Shown here piece by piece: positions 48,901 through 60,490 of a DNA stretch of 64,000 nucleotides. Origin of the DNA: Gymnorhina tibicen. Lineage: Eukaryota > Chordata > Aves > Passeriformes > Artamidae. Under the pieces are notes generated by a model. It was not told the DNA's origin. It made no database searches and saw only the letters and a list, made by a program, of their open reading frames with translations. The translations under genes were made by a program, and so were the position numbers. Numbering within the stretch: position 1 is the first letter of the stretch; every line of letters begins with the position of its first letter. Location: assembly GCA_013399875.1 (NCBI GenBank), contig VXAZ01007505.1, positions 600 to 64,599 on the forward strand, read 5' to 3'.

Positions 48901-50242
48901 CATAGCACCTGAAATTTGAATGGGCCTTTAAAAAAACATTCAATAATTGAAGGTCTGACCTCAGATTCAATTCACATAGGTATTTGCAAATATGTTTCTA
49001 ATTTAGTAACAACCATCACCAAGAGAATATATTGGTCAGATTTTGTACTAAATCATCTATGAGAGACAATCCGTGCTACTAACCAGACTGAACTTCCCCT
49101 GACAGGAAAGGAGAGCTGCAGAACCCTTCTTTCCCACTGGCACTGGCTGGCAAAGTACATGCTGTGGTATCAGTTCAGACAGAGTTACACACCACTCCCA
49201 CTAAATCTGGAGCACGTTTATCTCTGGCCTGCTCTCATTTCTACATTTTCAAAGACGGCCCCAAATCTCTTTCTTCACTTTTCCTGAATAGCAAATAAGG
49301 AAAAAGAAGATGCTTTCAAAAAAGTATTATTTTAAAAAAGCACTTGTATGACTCTCCCACAAATAGATGCCAATACCACGTGGTTCATTCACAGTTGTGG
49401 TGGCAGCAGCATTTCATCATATTTGCCATATGGAAGAAAGAATACACTGGAAAAACAATCTAACTCTTCTAGCACCAAATCACACAATATCCAAGTCTAC
49501 AGTTAAGATGCCAGAGTACCAGATACTGTGAGGACTGAAATTTACAATAAGCAACTTACAACTGAAATTTACAATACAATAAATTCAAGTTACTGAATCT
49601 TCAGTAGTCTACTGACTGCCACCAACAGCAGGGCACAAACCAGTGCCAAAGCCACAACCCAGATTTTTCAATTAATAAACTCATTTAGCTTAGGATAATT
49701 AAATGGACATGTGTTTTTCCCCTACTGCGTAAGGTCTATCCCCTACTAAAATACAGTACAGAAACCCCTGGAATCTTTTTTGTTTGGGTTTTTAAATTTT
49801 TTTTTTCTTTACTCTGTTAGCCTTCCAAGAGTAATAGTTCCATTAATGAGGTGAACAGTAGTTGCACAGATACACATCTCTACAAAATGGAGAAGTGAGG
49901 TCATTCCAGACACACAGAGTATTTCTTTCGACAACTATTGTCACCACCACATTTGCAAAATAGCATCTAACTTGTGAAAGACCATCCCATTCCCTCACTT
50001 TTCCAACCCATCAGTTGCAACTTTCTACAAAGTTTTACCAAAGAAAAATACTCTCTTCCTGAAAGCTAGCAAAAATAAACACCTCTGTTGTATGGACACC
50101 TGCATTGGTACGTGTATTTTCCGCAAGAGAAAAGCCCAGGCTATGCCTGTGACACGAGTTATGTTCAAGACCCGGGTTAACCTGAACTATTTTCAGAGGT
50201 GAATTCAGAAAAAGCAGAAAAAGCCACAGCTGTTTAGAGATT

Positions 50243-50317
50243 AAAAAAAAAAAAAAAAAAAAAACTGNAAACAAGAAAAAGCCACAACTTTTAAAAGAAA
50301 AAAAAAAAAAAAAAAAA
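50243..50317. repeat. Two long A runs around a one-base N
   Basis: Two A runs (about 50243-50264 and 50299-50317) flank a short stretch that includes the N at 50268. It is probably an assembly-weak homopolymer site rather than biological structure. Confidence 0.8.
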
Positions 50318-51116
50318 CAAAAACTGAGTCTCGGCTTTTCCGCACCTCCCCGCCAGAACCAAACAAATCCCACGCTCTTATCACCAAACACCTGGATCAG
50401 AAGCGCTGTGCCACGTCCGTGAACCCGCAAACCAGGGAACAGCCGTAACGAAGGAGCTGAGGACACGCGGGCCCAGGACCTTACAAACGGCCCCACGAGT
50501 CGCGTTTCCCCACAAGTTTCCTGCCCAGCTGCAGTTCCCCGGCCGGCAGAGCAGGGCAGCGCGGGCCCCCTCGCGAGACGCCGGCGGGAGGCGGCGGGCA
50601 GCGGCCTCCCGGCCTCCTCTTGCCCCGCGAGTGGGGCCGAAAGCCTCAACCCGCCCGCTGCGAGGCGGAGCTCGCCCGCCCGCCGGGAGGCCGCCCCCGC
50701 CCGGAGAGGCCCCTCGGCCCCGCCGCCTATGGGGTCACCGGCGGGGCAGCACCGGACCAGCCTCGGCTGCAACTCTCTCGCCAGGCCCGGGGAGCGCTTC
50801 CAGCAGCGGCAGCGAGCAGAGCCGCCGCGCCCCGGCCACCTCCCTGCCCAAGCAGTCGCTGGCTGGCGGCACCTCCGGGCCGGCACCTGGAGGGGCAGGG
50901 CCGGGTGCGTGCCAAGGGCGAGCAGCGAGGGGACACGGCCGCGCCACTCGTAGCCCCCTCCCCTCCCGTGGGGCACCGGGAGAACCGCGACAGCCCCCAT
51001 TCGCTCCCACTTGCACGCACCCGCCGCGACCGGGGTCGCNCGGGCGGAGCGGGCGCGGGGCGCGTTAGCCGGACAACGTGCTGCACGAGTCAGCGCGGGG
51101 CGGGGCCGCCGCGGGG

Positions 51117-51134
51117 CACCCTGGGCGCTGTAGT
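51117..51134 (-). promoter_or_regulatory. ZNF143/STAF-like (SBS) motif, minus strand
   Basis: On the minus strand it reads ACTACAGCGCCCAGGGTG, close to the SBS consensus whose core is ACTACAATTCCCAGCATGC. Such sites are common in bidirectional housekeeping promoters. Motif-level call only. Confidence 0.55.
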
Positions 51135-51173
51135 CCTCCTCCGCTCCCGGTTGCGGGCAGCGGGCGGCAGCGG

Positions 51174-51192
51174 ACTACAGCTCCCAGCCCGC
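51174..51192 (+). promoter_or_regulatory. ZNF143/STAF-like (SBS) motif, plus strand
   Basis: It reads ACTACAGCTCCCAGCCCGC, a strong match to the core ACTACAnnTCCCAG. It lies 40 bases from a second copy on the opposite strand. Confidence 0.65.
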
Positions 51193-51770
51193 GGGGCCCG
51201 CCGGCCGCCGGCCCCTCCTCCTCCCCCTCGCTCTGTCCGCGCGGCTCCCCCTCCGGCGGCCGCTCCGCTCCGGCCCGGGGCCGCGGGCCCCGTGTCCGCG
51301 CCGGGTCACAGCGGCCGCTCAGACATGTGCGGGCGGAAGGGCCGCCGGGGGCTATCGGGATTTCTGCGGGAGCCCCGGAGCGGAGCGTGCGGAGGTGCTG
51401 TCGGCGGTTTCCAAGCGCCTTCAGCTTCCCTCAGGGGTAGGGGCCCTTCTGGCAGGGACTTGGGCCATGTCTTGTCTTGGAGGCTGCTTCTCCCTGTACT
51501 GGTGAAGCAACTCTGCGGCCGCGGCGACCGCTCTCGCCCGAGCCCGATTCGGTGCAGGAGGTCCGGCTTGGCACCGACCTTCAAGCCCTGGACTCGGAGC
51601 CAGCAGCGCTGCCCAGGTGCCCGTGCCTGCTGTGGCTGCTGGCGGCGTGCTGGCACACGCGTGGCCGTCCTTGGAAGCCGTTTTGAAATGTGTACGGGTG
51701 TAAGGAGTAAGAGAGAACCCTTAGGGGTGGGACTGCACGGTGTGTCCATGTGAAAACACGCCGTGGGTCT

Positions 51771-51776
51771 AATAAA
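51771..51776 (+). terminator. AATAAA on plus strand after the TRABD CpG island
   Basis: A canonical AATAAA about 500 bases downstream, on the plus strand, of the GC-rich promoter. It could end a short divergent transcript. No supported open frame goes with it. Confidence 0.25.
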
Positions 51777-51799
51777 GACTGAAATCGTAGGGATATCAT

Positions 51800-54140
51800 G
51801 CCAAATGACGTGATCTCTGAAGTTATCCGTGACTTCCTCGATGTTCAGCCCTGCTTGCCACTGCTGTTCTGGCCCTTCGCTTTCTCTCTTAACGGTGGGC
51901 CTCTCCTGCTGGAAAAGAGTTAAATGTTTCACCCACGAAACGTGAAAAATCTGTGTTACACCACCTGTTTAAGTACAAGGGGCATTTGGTGATACTCCAA
52001 ATTACTAGGCTGACACATACAAATACTGTACTGGTCAAGAAAACATTTATTTTCAGAAAGATGTGTCAAGAGTTGATTATAGCAACCGGTTGTGTCTTGG
52101 AATTGTCTCCTTTTCCTCTTTCTATGTTCTATTTCTGATAGGTCACAGTTCAATGACAGTATGGCTTAAACACCCATTTAGTCTGCGCACACATATGTTG
52201 TCTAAATACTGTTTCATTTGAACAGATGTGAAGGTGTGTTTTCTGATCTTTTTTTACTTTACTTTCACATCCTGGGTTAGTTTAGGATTAGGCTGAGCTT
52301 TGCAAGTATGTGGTATGTGGAAATCAAGTCCAGACATGTTGAGACAGTTAGGAGTTTTACTTCCTGTTTCAACTTGCTATAAAAGCACAGAGCAGGCATT
52401 TCATGTGTGAATGACCAAAATACACCTAATCAAGTAAGGTGTAAGCTATGCAGACCTTCAGTTCTGAGGAAAAACCATCCAATGTCTAACAGAAAAGGAA
52501 GAAAATTTCACTTTGGGCATTTTAATCTAGTGCTGTACACTGATTCCAAATACTTTTTTTTTTCTTTCCCCACAACTGGTGAGTGAAGGCCACCAAGAAA
52601 GATGGGACTCTGTACTAGATCAGAACAAGTTGGTTGCTGTTTTTGGGGAGTGTGCCTGATGGCTTTATTGGCATCCAAGGACATCTGCCCTTTGAGTAGT
52701 GTCATTTCTAGATGCAGCTGCTCCCCCTGACCACAGCTGCTTGCTTCTGAGTCTGCTTATAATCCCACCTCTTCCAGGCATCAGCCTTGCCCAGCCACAA
52801 GCTTTCCGTGGCACCAGATCCACCACAGGGCTGTCCTGTAGCAGGTACAACCCTGTCAATGTTGGCTAAGCAGCATGTGAGAGTTCCTATGCTCAGCAGC
52901 CTGAATTTCAAGTTGCAGTAGTGTCCCTTACAGAGCTGATCACAGTTTTTATCCTCAGATTTGTTCAGCTATCAGTGTGTGCCAGGCTTATACTCAAGCC
53001 CCAGTTATTTGCAGTGTCATGTCTTTGGTTCAAGCTGATACTGAAGCTGAGTGACAGTTCAGTATGTTTTTGACTGCAGCTCCTCCTACTACACCACCAA
53101 TGGTGTTCTGTTCAAACTCTGTGAGCCCCTTGACAGACTACAGATCTGTTCCCAAGCTTCCCACTGCTTCAGCTGCAAAAGTTCAATGATTTTTTGGTCA
53201 GAGCATGGGAGCACTGCCTTAGCCTGCAGGAAAGACCTCACCTGATCCTATCTGATCTGATCTGATTGACAAGCCCTGTGCTTTTGGGAATACTGTGAAC
53301 CTTGCTGGCCTGATTTTATTTTAGCTCATAATGCTGCACCCTGATTATGTCAACAGTGTCAGTACTTTCATGTATACTTACTTCAGGCAGTGTTTCCTTT
53401 GCTGGCTCAGCAAGAGCTGTGGTGCTTGAACGTGCCTTTACAAGGACCAAAGTAAGATGCAGATCTCTATTGACACAAAACAGTGCAGCTGGAGATTCTG
53501 CCTGTGCTGTTTCAGCTTGGTCTGTGGTGCACAACGCTTCTGAAAGTGGAGAGGGAAGGCTGAAATGGGAGGAAGTTTATCAAACGCAAGGACCTCTGCC
53601 AGCAGGAGGTCTTAGAGGTGCCCTTGTGCCAGGACTGTGCCAGGGATCCCTCTGACAACTGTGGTGTCTCTGCAGGAGCCTGTGTGACTCTAAATTGTGT
53701 TCTGCTCCATTGTGAGTAATGAATGGGAGAGCTGTGGTAATTGAACACTCTATTAATTAGCAATTGCAAGATGGGCCACTGGTGTCTTCTAAGTGGCCTA
53801 GTGTGACACGTAAATCCGGTTCTTAACATTTAATACTTTGAATATCTTCTTTAAATATCACTATTGATATGGGATTGTTTTGAGATCGATGGAAAATGCC
53901 AGTAGTGAAGAGAGGGCATGGTAGATGATTCCTGAATTTCTTCAGTGTTTCAACTCTACTAAAAATGCGCTTCTTTTTTTTACTGAAATATCTGTATATA
54001 CAGTATATTTGAAGTAAGTTTGTTGTGTGATAAGTCAGAAAGGCTCCTCATGCACATGCCACTGTTCTTAGGCATATAAATTTCCAGGAGTTTTTGGGAT
54101 TTCCAGGGCTAGGAACAAGGAGGGGAAGCCAAGTGCACTT
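51800..54140. other. Unique non-coding DNA
   Basis: No exon or named transposon recognised. A short TCTGA pentamer repeat sits at 53249-53267. Open frames are short. Confidence 0.6.
53249..53267. repeat. (TCTGA)n short tandem repeat
   Basis: About four imperfect TCTGA units following CTGATCCTA. Confidence 0.7.
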
Positions 54141-54235
54141 CTCCTTGCCCTCCCTTCCTCTCTTTTCTTCTTTTCCTCCCTCCCTCCCGCCTTCATCTTC
54201 CATTCATTCTGGTCTCTTTCTCTTTTTGAACAAGT
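54140..54235. repeat. Pyrimidine-rich tract
   Basis: Mainly C/T on the plus strand with repeated TTCCTCC and CCCT units. The minus-strand frame across it is a low-complexity product. Confidence 0.8.
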
Positions 54236-54505
54236 TATATTTACATTAGGTTTCTTAAGAACTGATAGGAGTAATGGTGACATCAGCCAGAAGAGCTCTT
54301 CAGTGATCTCTGGTTTGTGGCAAATAGAGACCCAGTGAAACATTTGAATCAGTGCCTGAACAGATTGCCAGGGAAGGCACCAGGCTGTTTCCTAGATGAC
54401 CATATGTCTGTCCGTGTCACAACAGGTTCTTAAGAACTTGTAATAAAGAACAAATTACCACTACCACCCAAAACCAAGAAAAACCTTAAGCATTAGAAAT
54501 GTTAT

Positions 54506-54718
54506 TCAAGCATCTGACATAAACTGGTGTTTGCTTGTATCCAAGCCCAGTAGCTCCTGCTCTGTGGGACTGGAGGACAACTTTCTCTTTGTAGCAGCCT
54601 TCGCCTGTTTAAACATTGTCACATCTCCTCTTGCCTTCTCTAGATTAGCGAGCCTTAAGATTTTCTCCATGAGTCCCGGCCTCATGGACACTTGGCTGGG
54701 GTCGGTATTGCACACTGC
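54506..54718 (-). CDS. Unrecognised coding-like terminal exon
   Basis: I do not recognise this gene. A minus-strand frame ends with TGA at 54508-54506. From an ATG at 54685 it encodes 59 residues, including MEKILRLANLEKARGD and KQAKAATKRKL, a Lys/Glu/Leu-rich, helix-prone composition unlike the low-complexity products nearby. A plausible acceptor (TTTTCCAG) ends at 54719, and the frame is open upstream to about 54857 without another ATG. It lies on the left edge of a small CpG island (about 54780-54980). It could be a 3' exon, a short gene, or a chance frame. No family match comes to mind, and it is not PANX2, the mammalian neighbour of TRABD. Confidence 0.35.
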   Translation of the reverse strand, partial: AVCNTDPSQVSMRPGLMEKILRLANLEKARGDVTMFKQAKAATKRKLSSSPTEQELLGLDTSKHQFMSDA

Positions 54719-54779
54719 CTGGAAAACGCACCTGGACCCATCACTGTTGAGCGCTCCCCAGTTTAGCAGAATCTTTCCC

Positions 54780-54980
54780 CACCACCTCTGGCGTTTCCAG
54801 CCCGGGAGCAAGGCGGTGGTGGCGTGACCATGGCTCGTCGGGATACAGACGGGAGCGTTTCACGGGTGAGCTGGAGCAGGAGCGGGGAGCGGAGCGCGGG
54901 GAGCGNCCGCCAGCGCCCCTCGGGGATGCTGCGGCCCCCGCGCGGCGCCGGGGTCACCCCACAGCCCCCAGAGCCCCCAC
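54780..54980. promoter_or_regulatory. Small CpG island
   Basis: A short G+C-rich, CpG-dense patch containing a one-base N at 54906. Divergent coding-like segments flank or overlap it, as in a bidirectional promoter. The N suggests some sequence may be missing. Confidence 0.55.
54830..54865 (+). CDS. Candidate first coding exon, 12 codons, gene unknown
   Basis: An ATG in a good initiation context (GTGACCATGG) at 54830 opens MARRDTDGSVSR, followed at once by a consensus donor GTGAGC at 54866, in phase 0. It sits inside the small CpG island. I could not recognise downstream exons on the plus strand up to 64000, so the gene is unnamed and may be spurious. Confidence 0.3.
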
Positions 54981-57900
54981 AGACCCCACAGCCCGCCATC
55001 AGTCTTCTTTTCTGGAGCGATTTTGGAAGACATCATCCATGTCAGACTGCGAGGCAGAAGGAGAAAGGCAGAATGACTAGCAGCTCCGCTGAATTTCTTT
55101 GACCGTCCGCCCTGGAGGAGACGCAGGTTTCTGTCATTTCGGTCTCACTCGCTGTTATCACTTAGAAAAGCACCCGAGGGCCACCTCTAGCGTGCTTCAC
55201 TCCCTCGGGTTGGGAGTATGCAGTGTGTTCACGTTGCTCTGAAACAGCATCATCTAAACGTGCTAAGAGGGAAGTTAGAGAGCGATTCTGCTGCGCCCAG
55301 GATGGATACGGCTGTTCTGTCACTCGGGCAGCACAGAGATGGCAGCCTGCCATGTCAAGAGTGCCATCCAGACCCAGTGCCCTCCGTGCACTGGTGTATC
55401 TGTTCCTGAGGCTGGGAAGGTTTTGGAGCTGTTCCTTCTACACTGCTTCTACAACGGAGCTGCTGTATGTGGCTGGAACTGGCTCCAACAAAGCTGATTT
55501 GATAAATCGGGAGAACCAAACCACACACTGGACTTGTTCAGCTGCCTCTGGACTTTACAATTTACCCTTAAAATTTGCATGAAGTGTGGGGACAGTTCAT
55601 CTTGAGTGGTTGCTGTAAAGGGAAAGTCGGTGGGAAGCTGATGACTGTGAGCAAGGATTTAGTAGCTCGGGTCCAGCCCTAGCTGCTGTGCTGGAGACTG
55701 CAGCATGGGCACAGGCAGTTGTGTAGCCCACAAGTATGCATGTGGAAGAGGATGGTGCTGATGGCAGAGGGGGTGGAAAGACCACAGCTCCTTTGTTCTT
55801 CCTCTGCATCATCCCCATCCCCTGCTCTCCCCCTTTCCATTAAATTTGTAGCAGACCTGCAGAGCACAGTGCATTGTAGAGGCATTCATAGTACTTGTGG
55901 GTAACACAGCTTGGGTAGCAGAAGCTGCATGGGCACAGGGCTATTTGTGAGATTGTTCGTGTGGGAGGCATGCAGAGCGAGCAACATGGCATTGCTGTGA
56001 CACCTGCTCTGGGCTTTCCTTGTCCAGGAAGCAAATCAGAGCTTGTGCTTCTCTACAGGAAAGGCTGGAAAATAAGGCAAAACAGAGATGTACCTCTGTG
56101 AGAAAGTCTAAGATTGCACAAATTAATCTTTCTGTTCACCAGAGGAAACCACAAGTGCCACTACAAAGCCTAACCCCCATAAGCTTTGGAAGACAAGGAG
56201 AGGCAAGAGAGCTATTGTATGTGGTCTTGTTCCTACACATGAACAATTAAATCACACGGTGCTGTCTTCAACTAATAACAGACTGGATTAGAGCTACAGA
56301 GCAGAAAATCTGGGCTAATGCCAGTTTGCAATCCATAATGCACACTTGTCTGCCTCAGATTTGAAAGCTGTATGGCATTATGGGAGGGTCTGGTTGGAAT
56401 CCCTGCAAATAAGTAAACAAATGAGTTGAAGATAAAGACCAGTTAATGAAGCACTGAAAATCACTGCTGATGTCAATGTGAGATGTGGACACAACAAATA
56501 GAATGAGGAGTCCAGATACTTGGTTTAAAGTTGTACTGAAACCCTGGTTTTGCAATGGGATTTTTTCTGTTAAATTCCTCCCTTCTCACAAGCCTTGGAG
56601 CATACATAAACACTAACAGCTTTTCCTACAGCAAACTGAGCTGAGTTCTTCCTGCTCTCCGCTGATTCCCCAGGGGATCATTCAAAGCAAAGAACAGTAA
56701 GTTAATTTGAGCAGGTGGTGCAAATATTTTCCCACATACTACATCCGTATGTGGAATCAGTGCTGTAATCACTTGCCTGCTCACCAGCTCCCCTATTTGC
56801 ATGAGCTGTACAACTCCTTACATGTACATGCGTTCATTTAAGGACAAAGCTTTCACAGCTGAAGTCCCTGGCAAAGTTCTCTCTCACTTCAGTGGCTACA
56901 GGACCTGGCTCCAGGAGCTTGCTGTGAGTGGGCTAAAGCCGGAGAGCCTCAATACTGTTAGTATTGTGTTCCTTCAATTATGTAATTAAATTTTTAAAAA
57001 ATCAAGCCTGTCACATGATTACAATCCCTTTCTTACTAATATCTAGAAATACTCTGATTCACAAATCCCAGCTGCTTTTGCCTTCATAGATTAGATGGAA
57101 AAGTGCTTAACACATGAAAGGTCCCTTCATAATGCCTTTCTCCTGAAAAAACAATTAAGTTGCTAATGAAATCATTAGGGCACCTTAATGTTACATTGTG
57201 TTTGTGTACATGTTTCAGTAGTAGGGAGTAGTTGCACAACGCAGAATCAGAAGCTAAAATCCAAAGTTATACCTACTGCATATCGGAATATTCAGTTACC
57301 TCCCATCGATTTGAGTCAAAATGTCAGTTCCCATGCCTGTGTCCTCTAATGGACCTTGAAATGAAGAGGTGCAATTTCCAAGAAATTAAACATGTTCAAA
57401 TTTTCTGCAGAAAATCCTAGCGCATAACCTAAGGATAAGAGTAAAAAGAAGGAAAGAGACATCCTCAAGATTTCTGAGAAGGTAGAGAACTTACTGGTTA
57501 AACACAGAGAAGTTTGAAAAGGACTCTATTAGGAAAAAAATAAAAGATTAAAATAACCACATGGTCACAATGAACAGCTTTCAGTCACCTGCCGTGGGGC
57601 TTGTGGTCCTGGTAGAGCGGTTTAGAGTTACCACCTTTCAGTCAGAGTTTAGTGCCCCTAATGAACTTGTGAGGGTTTATGCAAATCCATCCTACCTGGC
57701 ATGACAGTGGCCTAGAAGGACTCTTGTAATCTGTCGCTCCATCTCCAGTGAGAATATAGGAACTAACTGCAATAACTTCCCAAACCACTTGCTGAAGGGC
57801 TTGCAACAAAATTTCTCCATCTGAAAACCTGGAGAGTCCCCCAGACATGTTACTGCCTAAATTGACTGCTTTTCTTGGGAAAAGAAAACAAAGCTGTAAC

Positions 57901-59305
57901 AGTATAAAATTGTATTACATCAGTGAATTGGACACCATACCAAAAAAAAAAAAAGAGAAGTGGTGCTCACAGATGGCACACCAGAGTTAACAGCCATGTC
58001 TTCCAAATGTTCTAGTAAGTGTATTGACCTCGGGCTCCTTTTCTTATGTAGTTAGTCTTGCTATCAGCAGAAGACTGTGAAATAATACTACTTAACTGTG
58101 AAAGAAATAGATGAGACACACCAAAATAGAGGAGTTTGCAAGCCCACAAATGCTCGATATCAGTGCTATATTTTCTTGACATGATTATTGTCCTAGTGAC
58201 ATATCTCAGAGCTGACAATACAAAGCAAAACCATTTATGATACAAAACATTCACAACAATTGTTAATGTGACTTAATCCAAATTCAATTGGGAACTTATT
58301 TTCACACATGTGGAGATTCCATATCGAGAGTGAAGTTTTTCACAAGCAAACATCTTGGGGGTAGTAATAACGACCAGAATTGTGTTAGAGAGCTGTGATC
58401 TGCTAGGTAAATTTGTATTTTTTCCTAAGTGTTTTGAATAATTGAACAAGAAGATAAAGGGCATGTGTTCCCCGATTTTCTTTTAATGAGTTAGTTGTCT
58501 ACAAAGCTGATGGAGAACAGGGGAAAGAGGTGAATAAGAGATGTTGCAGATAACAATAGCATCTAGATATTTTGAAGGATGATGCAAGGTAGGATAAAGC
58601 TCCCATCAAAGTTTAAAGGTCTTATGTCCTGTGTTTACTCTGTCTGTGCATCAGCCCAATACTACTGTACTTAAATTTGGGTTTTCTTTTAATGAGTGAC
58701 CTTTCCATACAGTGAAGAATCAAGTCTTACATGCCTAGGGGTACATTCTGCTGTTTGTACTTGCTTAGGAAGAATTAAGTTATTATTGCGTAGCAGAAAT
58801 CCTCCTTTAGCTTAAAGATAAAGAGGCATTTTTTGAGTCTCTAAAATGCTGTAAGGATGATTTACTGTATTTTTTATTTTAGGGAGGAATTAGGCACCCT
58901 TGAGTTGACTACAATAGTCCTTGTTCCTCCTCAAGAGTAAAGGAAGAAATATGTATAGTTAAGAATCACTGCAAATTTTTAATTAATTACTTACGCAAAA
59001 TAAGAACTCTCTTTTTCTCCAATGTAGGATATTATAATTTTCTTATTCCTGACAAATTACAGAACACACCCCCTCCTTCCCCAGCTTTCTAGTTCTTTGC
59101 CAGCTTTCAAGTTTGTAGCTCAAAATCTGGAAGTACTATAAAGAAGTGGTTAAAATGCTGTTTTTAAAGGGGGAAAACAGCGGTTTTTACCTTAACCTTT
59201 TTCAAAACACTTTTTGAGGAACTGTTGTTGCTGGATGTTAAAAAATTTCTATTTCTGACTCAGATAAGTAGCTGCCCTGGAAAATTTCAGCTTAGGTAGT
59301 TATGA
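54981..59305. other. Non-coding DNA, no feature recognised
   Basis: AT-rich unique sequence with short A runs (for example 57940-57953). Frames such as 55223-55582 plus and 57642-57848 minus have no family resemblance. No named repeat identified. Confidence 0.55.
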
Positions 59306-60490
59306 CTCATGGAATCACTGAGTATCTTGAGGTGGAAGGGACCCCTAGGATCACCAAGTCCAACTAACTTCCTGCTCTCCTCAGGACTGCTCAAAAGTAA
59401 ACTATGACTGAGAGCATCATTCAGATGCTTCTCGAACTCTGACAGGTTTGATGCCATGACCACTTCCCTGGGAAGCCTGTTCCAGTGACTGACCACCCTC
59501 CCAGTGAAGAGCCTTTTCCCACTGTCCAGTTTGAACTTCCCCTGATGCAGCTTCCTTCCACTTCCTTGTGTCCTGTCACTGGTCCTCAGGGAGAGGATGT
59601 CAGCACCACCCCCCGCCCCGAAGGTGTCGACTGCGATGAGGTCACCTCAGCCTTCTTTTCTCCAAGCTGAACAAGCCGAGTGACCTCAGTTGCTCCTCCT
59701 AAGTCACACCCTCAAGACCTTTCACCATCTTGCTCAGCCTCCACTGTTTGATGTGGTTCTTATATTGAGGCATCCAAAACTGCTCACAGCACTCAATGTG
59801 AGGCTGCCCCAGTGCAGAGCAGAGGGGGACAATCCCCTCCCTCTACCAGCTGGTGATGCTGTGCCTGATGCACCCCAGGGTACTGCTGATTGATATTCAA
59901 CTTGCCACTAACCCAAACCCCCAGATGTCTTTGTGCTCTCTAGCCTCTTGCCCCTCAGTGTTACATATAATCAGGATTACCCCATTCCACATGGAGAATC
60001 CCGCATTGCTCTTGTTAAATTTCACATGGATGATGATTGTCAAGCTCTCTAGTCTACACTTCCCTGTAAGGCCTCTCTACCCTCCAGGGAGTCCAAAGCT
60101 TTTCCTAGTTTAGCACTGTCATACTTACTTACTTTAGATTCCTGCATCCAGATAATTTATAAAAACATTAAAGAGAACTGGCACTAAAATTGATCCCTGG
60201 GGCACCCCACTAGCAATGGGCTGCCAGCCTGATGTCACCCCATTCACTCTAACTCTTTGAGCCTGATCCATCAGTCAATTGCTCACCCAATGTATTATGG
60301 ACTCATCCAGCTATGTGTGCTGGGCATTTTGTCCAGAAGGATACTGTGAGAGACTGTATCAAAAGCTTTTTCAAAATAAAAAGAATCCTACATCTACTGG
60401 CTTCCCTTGGTCAACTAGATGGGTGATCTTGTCATAAAGGGAAATTAAGTTAGTTAAGCAGGACTTTTCCCTCATGATCCCATGAAGACC
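59306..60490 (-). mobile_element. CR1 LINE remnant with reverse-transcriptase motifs, minus strand
   Basis: Read on the minus strand, degraded CR1 ORF2 is visible. Near 60375-60340 the frame gives EKAFDTVS and near 60220-60150 [20 protein letters not shown], the classic LINE reverse-transcriptase blocks. The C-terminal VSHWNRLPREVV lies near 59490, and the 3' end near 59306 shows the usual CR1 terminus. Multiple stops and frame breaks show it is inactive. At about 1.2 kb it is the longest transposon copy in the window. Confidence 0.9.

Larger units (their letters stand above)
39559..50500 (-). other. TRABD: TRABD first intron (inferred)
   Basis: About 11 kb between the start-codon exon and the CpG island. 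It contains one CR1 copy (42185-42957) and an otherwise unremarkable mix of unique AT-rich sequence. A 119-codon plus-strand open frame at 40215-40574 has no family resemblance. The non-coding first exon's donor was not located. Confidence 0.6.
50500..51700. promoter_or_regulatory. TRABD: CpG island, TRABD promoter
   Basis: Very high G+C with dense CpG, centred on 50550-51450 and containing an N at 51040. It lies upstream of the TRABD start-codon exon on the same strand and is the only plausible promoter for it. The very long open frames here (for example 50620-51753 plus and 50035-51000 minus) follow from GC richness and cross the N; I do not treat them as genes. No TATA box seen. Confidence 0.8.

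Noticed and set aside
50620..51753. 377-codon plus-strand and 321-codon minus-strand frames near 50-51.7 kb
   Set aside because: Both include an N and lie in CpG-rich or homopolymer DNA; composition is Arg/Ala/Pro/Gly-rich with no domain.
51306..51932. 208-codon minus-strand frame
   Set aside because: It opens with GTG rather than ATG and has no recognisable motif; G+C-rich DNA explains its length.
57600..57850. Possible tRNA-like or coding segment
   Set aside because: Looked briefly tRNA-like (GGTAGAGCGG), but no acceptor, anticodon or B-box arms line up; the 68-codon frame is unremarkable.
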